DNA from: Planctomycetaceae bacterium
Lineage (GTDB): Bacteria > Planctomycetota > UBA1135 > GCA-002686595
Assembly (NCBI GenBank): GCA_011525785.1
Contig: WYBT01000049.1
Location: forward strand, 1-64,000
Direction: 5' to 3'
Length of the DNA stretch: 64,000 nucleotides
Position numbers and translations under genes: made by a program. Position 1 is the stretch's first letter. The number at the start of each line of letters is the position of its first letter. The notes under the pieces are model-generated. The model saw only the letters and a program-made list of their open reading frames with translations, did not search any database and had not been told where the DNA came from. This document shows positions 57,957 through 64,000 of this stretch, one piece after another.

Positions 57957-59841
57957 CGCGCGCGCGCTTGAAGCGCTCGACGTGCACGGCGAGCAGCGCC
58001 ACGTCGGGCGGGCGCACGCCCGCGATGCGGCCGGCGGCGCCGAGCGTGCGCGGACGGATCTGGCGCAGCTTCGCGGCGGCCTCGGCCGCCAGGCCGCTCA
58101 AGCTCGCGAAGTCGAAGTCCGCGGGGATCTCGGTCGTCTCCTGCCGCCGCAGGCGCGCGACCTGCTCGCGCTCGCGCTCGACGTAGCCGGCGTACTTGAT
58201 GTCGGCCTCCAGGCCAGCGCACTCGTCGGCCGTCAGCTCCAGCGCTGCGACTTCGGGGTGGCGCGCGGCCAGGAGCGCCAAGTCGACCTCCGGCCGGCGC
58301 AGGACTTCGCTCAAGCTCTTCCCGCCGTACTCCGCGGGCCGCAAGGTCTCGAGCACGGCCGCCGCCGCGCGCGCGCGCGCTTCGCGCTGCCGCAAGCGTT
58401 CGAGCGCCTCGGCGCCGGCCAGCCCCAGTTGCACCGCGCGCGGCGTGAGGCGCCGGTCGGCGTTGTCCGAACGCAGCAGCAGGCGGTGCTCGGCGCGGCT
58501 GGTGAACATGCGGTAGGGCTCGGTGGGCTGCGCGACCACCAGGTCGTCCACCAGCACTCCGATGTAGGCCTCGTCGCGACCGAGCACGAAGGCCGGCTCG
58601 CCGCGCCACCACAGCGCCGCGTTCGCGCCCGCGACCAGGCCCTGCGCGGCGGCCTCCTCGTAACCCGAAGTGCCGTTGATCTGCCCCGCCAGGAACAGCC
58701 CCGCGATGTCGCGCGCGGCGAGCGTGCGGTCGAGCTGCGCGGGGAACACGAAGTCGTACTCGACCGCGTAGCCGTGGCGGACGAAGCGCGCGCGCTCCAG
58801 CCCGGGGATGGTGTGGACGAAGGCCTCCTGAACCTCGGCCGGGAGCGACGTCGACACGCCGTTCACGTAGATCACGTCCGTCGACAGGCTCTCGGGCTCG
58901 AGGAACACCTGGTGGCGATCGCGGTCCGCGAAGCGCATGACCTTGTCCTCGACCGACGGGCAGTAGCGCGGACCCACGCCCTGAATGCGCCCGGCGTACA
59001 TCGGCGCGCGGTGGATGTTGGCGCGGATCAACGCGTGCGTCGTCGCTTGCGTCCAGGTGATGAAGCACTCGATCTGCGGCAGGACCGGGAAGCGCGCGCG
59101 TTCGGTGGCGAAGGAGAAGGGCTGCGGGCGCGCGTCGCCGGGCTGGCGCTCGAGCCGCTCCCAGTCGATCGAGGAGCGCTCCAGGCGCGGCGGCGTGCCG
59201 GTCTTCAGTCGCCCCAGCGCCAGACCAGCGCGCTCGAGGTCGTGCGAGATGCCGCGCGAGGTTCCCTCGCCGACGCGGCCGCCGCTGGCGGTCTGCTCGC
59301 CGGTGTGCATCACCGCGGCGAGGAACGTGCCGGTGGTGATCACGACCGCGCCGCAGCGCAGCACTTCGCCGTCGGCGAGTCGCACTCCGCGCACGCGCCG
59401 CTGGCCGCCGTGCTCTTCGAGCGCGAGCCCCTCGACGCGCGCCTCGCGCACTTCGATCTGCGGCTGGGCCTTCAGCGCGGCGGTCACCCACTCGCGGTAG
59501 CGATGTCGATCGGACTGACAGCGCGGCCCCTGCGCCGCGACGCCCTTGGACGCGCCGAGCACCTTGAACTGAATGCCGGTCTCGTCCGCCGCGCGCCCCA
59601 TCAAGCCGCCCAGCGCGTCGACCTCGCGGACCAGTTGCCCTTTGCCCAGACCGCCGATGGCCGGATTGCAGCTCATCTCGCCGATCCGGTCGGCCCGCAG
59701 CGTGATCAGGGCCACTCGCGCGCCCAGTCGCGCCGCCGCCAGCGCAGCCTCGACCCCCGCGTGACCGCCGCCGACCACGACGATGTCGAAGCGCTCGTCG
59801 CCCGCGGGCCGGGGATAGGGATGGGCGTGGGTGGCGTTCAT
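57949..59841 (-). CDS. mnmG: tRNA uridine-5-carboxymethylaminomethyl modification enzyme MnmG (GidA)
   Basis: 630 residues. FAD-binding VVVGGGHAGVEAA (about 21-33), EMSCNPAIGGLGKGQLVREV, GPRCQSDRHRYRE, RLKTGTPPRL, YCPSVEDKV, QINGTSGYEEAAAQGLVAG and FTSRAEHRLLLRSDNADRRL are all GidA signatures. It adds the cmnm5 group to U34 with MnmE, using folate and FAD. Length is normal. mnmE is not in the window. MnmA acts on the same tRNA base and is encoded 3 kb away. Confidence 0.97.
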   Translation of the reverse strand: MNATHAHPYPRPAGDERFDIVVVGGGHAGVEAALAAARLGARVALITLRADRIGEMSCNPAIGGLGKGQLVREVDALGGLMGRAADETGIQFKVLGASKGVAAQGPRCQSDRHRYREWVTAALKAQPQIEVREARVEGLALEEHGGQRRVRGVRLADGEVLRCGAVVITTGTFLAAVMHTGEQTASGGRVGEGTSRGISHDLERAGLALGRLKTGTPPRLERSSIDWERLERQPGDARPQPFSFATERARFPVLPQIECFITWTQATTHALIRANIHRAPMYAGRIQGVGPRYCPSVEDKVMRFADRDRHQVFLEPESLSTDVIYVNGVSTSLPAEVQEAFVHTIPGLERARFVRHGYAVEYDFVFPAQLDRTLAARDIAGLFLAGQINGTSGYEEAAAQGLVAGANAALWWRGEPAFVLGRDEAYIGVLVDDLVVAQPTEPYRMFTSRAEHRLLLRSDNADRRLTPRAVQLGLAGAEALERLRQREARARAAAAVLETLRPAEYGGKSLSEVLRRPEVDLALLAARHPEVAALELTADECAGLEADIKYAGYVEREREQVARLRRQETTEIPADFDFASLSGLAAEAAAKLRQIRPRTLGAAGRIAGVRPPDVALLAVHVERFKRARER

Positions 59842-60292
59842 GGGCTCGCGGCTCGCGCGTGGCGCGCGCCGAGCCCGCCATTGAAGCGCCTTTTCGAGCG
59901 CGCGTCAGCCCAGGGCCACGCGCAGCGGGCCGAAGTGCTTTCCTGCCCACGCCGTCCGTCGCCGGGCCGCACGGCGCCGCGGTCCAGATTGCTCCGCGCG
60001 CCGACCGACAAGCGCGGACTCGAATGTTCGACGTGATCTTCCGCTGCCGCGAGCGCATGGCCGTGATCTACGGCCGCGTCGCACCTGGAGCGCTCGCCGG
60101 CGCGCGCTTTGCCGGCGAGCCGCGAGCGACGCTGCCCCGCTCGCGCGCGCAGCGGCCGGGCGAGCTGACTCGGACCGCGCGCAGCGTGAGCCTGCGGCCG
60201 ATGCCGCGCCGCGCAGGCCGATAGAGTCAACCCCCTGGAGTCGGCCCTTGGAGTCGACCCGGGCGCGCAGCGGCGAGGGTACGATTCGCCGC
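59842..60292. other. Gene-free stretch between divergent mnmG and HEAT/TPR genes
   Basis: 451 bases, long for this compact region. It holds a perfect 10-bp hairpin at 60092-60120. Short open frames exist (for example from an ATG at 60024), but their composition is not convincing. Both promoters and perhaps a small RNA could lie here. Confidence 0.45.
60092..60120. other. Intergenic hairpin
   Basis: GCTCGCCGGC (60092-60101) pairs perfectly with 60111-60120 across a 9-base loop, about 170 bases before the HEAT/TPR gene. It could be an attenuator, an RNA gene end or a binding palindrome. Confidence 0.4.
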
Positions 60293-61624
60293 ATGCGTGG
60301 CCCCGCCCTTCGCTGGTCGCTGCCGTTCGCGGCGGCGTGGATGCTCTCGAGCCAACTGCCCGCCGCCGCAAACGCGCTCGCACCCATCGGCGACGAGCGG
60401 CGCTCGCTCGAGGAGCTGCTGCTCGAAGCGCGCGAACGACGCGCGGCGGCGCAGACGCAAGTGCGCCTCCAGCTCGACGGCATCCTGGCCGAGATGGCGC
60501 CGGAGAACCGCACGCCGACGCCGGCGGAGTTCGCCGCGCTGGTCGAGCGCATCGTGAAGCTCGGCGCCGAGTCGACTCCGCTGTTGGTCGAGCGCCTGGA
60601 GTGCCCCGAGGGCGCCACGGAGAACGAGAAGTTGCGCGCGCGAGAGATCGCGAGTGCGCTGGCGCGCATGGACACCACCGCGATCACCGGTGAGCTGCTC
60701 GGCCTGCTCGGCAAGGCCAGCCCCGACGGCCAGCGCAACGTGCTGCGCGTACTGGCCGCCAGTCCCGAGCCCGAGCGCGCGCGCGAAGCCGTGGCGAAGT
60801 TGTTCCGCTCCGCCGACACCGCGCTGAAGCAGGCCTGCCTGCGCACGCTGCTGCAATTGGGCGGCGGTGCGGACGAGGCGCTGCTCACCGAAGTGCTGGC
60901 GGGCGCGGACGAGAGTCTGGTCGAGCTCGCGCTGGAGTCGCTGGCGAGCGCGCACTCGGCCGCCGGACTCGAGGAAGTCCGCCGCATCCTGGCGGACCCG
61001 CGCCGCGCCGCGCGGCACGCCGCCAGCCTGGTGCAGTACTTCCGCGCGCAGCCGGCGCTCGCCACGCCGAGCGAGGCGCTGGCCTTCGCCAAACTGGCTG
61101 CGAACTCCGCCGTCGCGTCCGACACGCGCGTGCTGGTGATGGACGCGCTGCCCGCGCTCAAGCCCGCGCTCAACGCCGAGCTCAAGCGTTTGATGGAGCC
61201 GATCGTGGGCTCGCCCGATCGCAAGCTGCACGAGGGCGCGCTGGTCCTGCTCACGCGCCTGGGCGACAAGTCGGCGCGCAAGGAGCTGCTCAAGGAGTGC
61301 GACGAGCTGGTGGAGCGCAACGACCGCTGGGCCGAGTCGTACGTGCGCCGCGCCGACGTGCTGGCGAAGATCGGCGAGGACGACGACGCCATCAAGGACT
61401 ACAAGCAGGCGCTGGTCGTGGCGCGCAACGATCCTTCGATCCAGGCCGACACGTGGGTCAAGCTCGCGCGCGCCTACACGCGCCGCGGCAAGTTCAAGGA
61501 GGCGGCCGAGACCTTGCGCAAGTCGCCGCTGGCGGACGCGGCGCTCAAGGCGCTGGCGGAGGACCTGGAGTTCAAGCCGCTGCGCGACTCGAAGTACGGC
61601 AAGGAAGCCTTCGGGCTCAAGTGA
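60293..61624 (+). CDS. Secreted HEAT/TPR-repeat protein
   Basis: 443 residues from the ATG at 60293, which opens a signal peptide (MRGPALRWSLPFAAAWMLSS..., AAANA). Armadillo/HEAT-like helical repeats run through about 80-320 (GELLGLLGKASPDGQRNVLRVL, ACLRTLLQLGGGADEALLTEVL, LALESLASAHSAAGLEEVRRIL). TPR units near 335-420 follow (YVRRADVLAKIGEDDDAIKDYKQAL, WVKLARAYTRRGKFKEAAETL). It is exported and probably a scaffold; no enzyme domain is seen. The radical SAM gene begins 28 bases downstream. Confidence 0.82.
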   Translation: MRGPALRWSLPFAAAWMLSSQLPAAANALAPIGDERRSLEELLLEARERRAAAQTQVRLQLDGILAEMAPENRTPTPAEFAALVERIVKLGAESTPLLVERLECPEGATENEKLRAREIASALARMDTTAITGELLGLLGKASPDGQRNVLRVLAASPEPERAREAVAKLFRSADTALKQACLRTLLQLGGGADEALLTEVLAGADESLVELALESLASAHSAAGLEEVRRILADPRRAARHAASLVQYFRAQPALATPSEALAFAKLAANSAVASDTRVLVMDALPALKPALNAELKRLMEPIVGSPDRKLHEGALVLLTRLGDKSARKELLKECDELVERNDRWAESYVRRADVLAKIGEDDDAIKDYKQALVVARNDPSIQADTWVKLARAYTRRGKFKEAAETLRKSPLADAALKALAEDLEFKPLRDSKYGKEAFGLK

Positions 61625-61652
61625 GGCGCCGCGCGCCACTCGCCTTCGCGCC

Positions 61653-62501
61653 GTGACGCTCACGCCGCGCAATCACGACCGCGATGCAGCGGGCATGACC
61701 TGGGTCTACCCGGTGGTCTCGCGGCGCGCGGGCGGGATCTCGATCGGGATCAACCTCAACCCCAACAACGCCTGCAACTGGCGCTGCGTCTACTGCCAGG
61801 TGCCGAACCTGCGCGCGGGGCGCGCGCCGCGCACGGACCTCGCGCAACTCGAAGGCGAGCTCGAGCGCATGCTCGCGGCCGTGCGCGACCCGCAGTGGCT
61901 CGCGGTCAACGTGCCGGAGGGCGCGCGCACGCTGCGCGACATCGCTTTTTCGGGCAACGGCGAGCCGACCAGCGCGCTCGAACTCGAGTCCGCCATCGAG
62001 CTGGTGGCGCGCGCGCGCGCCCGCGCAGGTCTCGAGGGCGTCTGCGCGCTGACGCTGATCACCAACGGTTCGCTGGTCCACCTCGAACGCGTCGAGCGCG
62101 CGCTCGCGCGGCTGGCGGCGCACGGCGGCGAAGCGTGGTTCAAGCTCGACGCGGCCGACGACGCGGCGCTGGCGCGCATCAACTCCAGCCACACCGGCGT
62201 CGAGCGCGTGCGGCGCAACCTCGAGCGCTGCGCGCGAGCTTGCCGCACCTGGGTGCAGACGATCGCCTTCGACTGGGACGGGCCCACGCTCGCGGGCGAA
62301 GGACTCGCGCGCTACTGCGCACTGCTCGGCGAGGTGCTCGACAGCGGCGCGCCGCTCGCCGGCGTTCGGCTGTACGGGCTGGCGCGCGCCTCGCACCAGC
62401 CCGAGGCTTCGCAGTTGCGCGCGCTGGACGCTGCACAGCTCGAGGCGCTCGCGCAGGAGATTCGCGCGCGCACGCAGCTCGAGGTGCAGGTCAGCGTTTG
62501 A
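61653..62501 (+). CDS. Radical SAM protein
   Basis: 282 residues from the GTG at 61653. The cluster motif is CNWRCVYC (C-x3-C-x2-C, about residues 41-48), followed by FSGNGEPTSALEL (GGEP-type SAM-binding motif) and LITNGSLV. The opening TWVYPVVSRRAGGISIGINLNP resembles the MoaA/wybutosine-like group of unassigned radical SAM proteins. The substrate is not evident. The gene ends 11 bases inside the convergent MORN lipoprotein gene. Confidence 0.88.
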   Translation: MTLTPRNHDRDAAGMTWVYPVVSRRAGGISIGINLNPNNACNWRCVYCQVPNLRAGRAPRTDLAQLEGELERMLAAVRDPQWLAVNVPEGARTLRDIAFSGNGEPTSALELESAIELVARARARAGLEGVCALTLITNGSLVHLERVERALARLAAHGGEAWFKLDAADDAALARINSSHTGVERVRRNLERCARACRTWVQTIAFDWDGPTLAGEGLARYCALLGEVLDSGAPLAGVRLYGLARASHQPEASQLRALDAAQLEALAQEIRARTQLEVQVSV

Positions 62502-63657
62502 GTTCGCCCGCCTGGTAGACGCCGCTGAGCGCCGGATCGATCGAGCCGTCGGGCAGGAAGTACTCCCAGGCCCCTTCGCGCTTGCCGGCCACCATCGGCC
62601 CCTGGCCCTCCTTGGAGCCGTCGGCGCGCCAGAAGGTCCAAGTACCGCTCTGCAGGTCCTCGCTGAACTCGCCGCGGCTCTGCGGCTTGCCGTCGGCGAA
62701 GAACGCTTCGTAGGGTCCTTGCTTCTTGCCGGCCACCATCACGCCGCGGTTGAGCACCTGGCCGTTGTCGTGGAAGAACAGCCACTCGCCCGACTGCAGC
62801 CCGTCGACGAACTCGCCTTCGGAGTGCTTGGAGCCCGACGGGAAGAAGGTCCCCCAGCGGCCGGTGCGCTTGCCTGCGCTCCAGCTGCCCTGGGTCATCA
62901 GTTGACCGCCGGGGTGCCAGCGCCGCGCTTCGCCGTCGAGTTGCCCGGCGACCCAGTTGGCCTCCTCGGCGGGCTTGCCGTCGGCGTACCAGCCGCGCCA
63001 CACGCCGACCATCTGGCCCTGCGCGTAGTCGCCCTCGGCCTGGAGCTGACCGTTCTCGTGCCAGGTCTGGAAGCGCCCGGTCTCGAGCCCGTCCTGGTAC
63101 TCGCCCTGGCGCTTCTTTGCGCCACTGGGGTAGTAGTCGGTCCACACGCCGACGCGCTTGCCGGCGTTGTAGCTGCCCTCGTCTAGCTTGCCGCCCTCGG
63201 GGTAGTACGAGACCCACAAGCCGTGCTCGCGGTCGTCGAGGAAGGCCCCCTCCGTGAAGCGCGCGCCGTTCGCGTGGTTCATCCGCACCACGCCTTCGCG
63301 CTTGCCGTTGACGTACTGGATCTGCGCCTTGAGGCTTCCGTCGGGGAAGAGCAGCCGCCACTCGCCGACCTTGAGGTCGTCCTTGTAGGCGCCCTTGGCG
63401 GAGACCTTGCCGTCGAGGTCCCACTCGACCCACGGTCCGTGGCGCAGTCCGTTGAGCAACATGCCCTGCTCGGCGGGCTTGGTGCGCGTCTCGTCGTGGA
63501 AGCGCGTCGCGGGAACCGGCGTGTCGGCGGCCGGAGCACCCGCGGCGGCGCCGTTGGCTGCACCGGGAGCAGTTTGGGGCGCGGGCTCGTCACCGCCGCA
63601 GGCGCCCATCGAAAGCAGCACGCCGGCCAGCCCGAGCGATCGGAGGAGTCGTTGCAT
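62491..63657 (-). CDS. MORN-repeat (YwqK-like) lipoprotein
   Basis: 388 residues from the ATG at 63657 with a lipoprotein signal (MQRLLRSLGLAGVLLSMGACGG, lipobox GAC). At least a dozen copies of a 23-24-residue MORN-like unit follow, with the pattern GxxxGxWxxYxxxGxKxxxGxY (LRHGPWVEWDLDGKVSAKGAY, VGVWTDYYPSGAKKRQGEY, TGRWGTFFPSGSKHSEGEF). Such proteins are often labelled toxin-antitoxin YwqK family by automated pipelines, but nothing here supports a toxin role. Surface attachment and binding are likely. Confidence 0.87.
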   Translation of the reverse strand: MQRLLRSLGLAGVLLSMGACGGDEPAPQTAPGAANGAAAGAPAADTPVPATRFHDETRTKPAEQGMLLNGLRHGPWVEWDLDGKVSAKGAYKDDLKVGEWRLLFPDGSLKAQIQYVNGKREGVVRMNHANGARFTEGAFLDDREHGLWVSYYPEGGKLDEGSYNAGKRVGVWTDYYPSGAKKRQGEYQDGLETGRFQTWHENGQLQAEGDYAQGQMVGVWRGWYADGKPAEEANWVAGQLDGEARRWHPGGQLMTQGSWSAGKRTGRWGTFFPSGSKHSEGEFVDGLQSGEWLFFHDNGQVLNRGVMVAGKKQGPYEAFFADGKPQSRGEFSEDLQSGTWTFWRADGSKEGQGPMVAGKREGAWEYFLPDGSIDPALSGVYQAGELKR

Positions 63658-63734
63658 GGTGCGCGGGATCCTAGCAGCCGACCTCGGCCCGTTTCTCCGA
63701 GCGCGCGGAGCGCCGAGGTCTGGAGGCGTGGACT

Positions 63735-64000
63735 TCAGGGGCAGTTGTCGTTGGCAGCCCCCGGCGTGCCGTGATCGCCGGCGCCGTAGGTCGTGACGCC
63801 CGCGCACCAGCGGTTGGGGTCGTCGTTGAGCAGGTGATTGAGCGTGGCGGGCTGGAGGCTGAGCGAGTAGCCGCTCAGCGTGGGCCAGATGACGTTGTCG
63901 AACTCGATGCGGTCGACCTCGACCGCATTGGGCGCGGTGAGCACGATCTCGTCGCCGGCGTTGTCGAGGCGGAACGAGGTGAAGGCGTAGCTCGCCGCCA
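63735..64000 (-). CDS. Lamin-tail domain protein, C-terminal part only
   Basis: The frame is open to the right window edge and ends at 63735; 87 residues are visible. The sequence LDNAGDEIVLTAP, VDRIEFDN, GYSLSLQP, RWCAGVTTYGAG and HGTPGAAND is a lamin-tail domain (LTD), an Ig-like fold common at the ends of secreted planctomycete proteins. The N-terminal part lies outside the window, so the full function cannot be given. Confidence 0.85.
   Translation of the reverse strand, partial: AASYAFTSFRLDNAGDEIVLTAPNAVEVDRIEFDNVIWPTLSGYSLSLQPATLNHLLNDDPNRWCAGVTTYGAGDHGTPGAANDNCP

Noticed and set aside
60024-60224. Small plus-strand frame starting MFDVIFRCRERMAVIYGRV
   Set aside because: The end is Arg/Pro-rich and there is no ribosome binding site or recognisable family.
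62491-63657. Antitoxin of a toxin-antitoxin pair
   Set aside because: MORN-repeat proteins get this label from automated pipelines. The protein is a large lipoprotein with no small toxin gene beside it.

Overview
The window is a stretch of very GC-rich chromosome (about 70 % by eye, not computed) from a Gram-negative-type bacterium, most likely a Planctomycetota lineage of the Saltatorellus/Engelhardtia kind. This placement is inference. It rests on ECF sigma factors fused to a membrane anchor and long carboxypeptidase-regulatory-like tails, on abundant secreted FG-GAP, beta-helix, HEAT and lamin-tail proteins, and on a secreted protease whose C-terminal domain ends in a WNFQCWFR...SDGL pattern I associate with this group. 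KdtA, LspA and several lipoproteins point to an outer membrane. I support 45 protein genes (two cut by the window edges), no RNA genes, no insertion sequences and no CRISPR. About four fifths of the genes lie on the minus strand. Many neighbours overlap by ATGA, GTGA or TGATG, which indicates translational coupling.

Layout. 1-5.6 kb: secreted proteins, a 7Fe ferredoxin and a DUF983 membrane protein. 5.65-8.8 kb: the first membrane-tethered sigma factor. 9-12.3 kb: a MamK-like actin, a degenerate GGDEF/coiled-coil protein and an HDOD protein. 12.6-21.6 kb: a six-gene minus-strand operon (ABC exporter, PDZ lipoprotein, two FG-GAP proteins, HD protein, beta-helix/PA14 protein). 21.7-25.2 kb: TRIC channel, M28 peptidase and a divergent metallo-beta-lactamase-fold hydrolase. 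25.2-28.2 kb: the second membrane-tethered sigma factor. 28.2-34.1 kb: an AddAB-type helicase-nuclease pair. 34.1-45 kb: mostly housekeeping (UbiA-family phosphoribosyltransferase, prepilin, metK, kdtA, secA, response regulator, pyrD, lspA, DksA-like).

45.2-48.2 kb, plus strand: xerD-like recombinase, a carboxypeptidase-regulatory-like protein, and a periplasmic TlpA-like thioredoxin whose active site reads W-TGA-G-P-C. The frame continues intact after the TGA, and a hairpin with a G-U-G loop begins 10 nt after it. I read this as a selenoprotein that ordinary gene calling splits in two, and it is the most interesting item here. 48.3-54.9 kb: two HEAT proteins, a TPR protein, a VWA membrane protein and mnmA. 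55-64 kb: yajC, yraN, an EpsB-type sugar transferase, mnmG, a HEAT/TPR protein, a radical SAM enzyme, a MORN-repeat lipoprotein and the end of a lamin-tail protein.

Main working groups: envelope building and export (secA, yajC, lspA, kdtA, sugar transferase, prepilin), DNA repair and chromosome resolution (AddAB, XerD), tRNA wobble modification (mnmA, mnmG), and signalling across the membrane (two sigma-factor fusions, response regulator, HDOD/GGDEF-like proteins).
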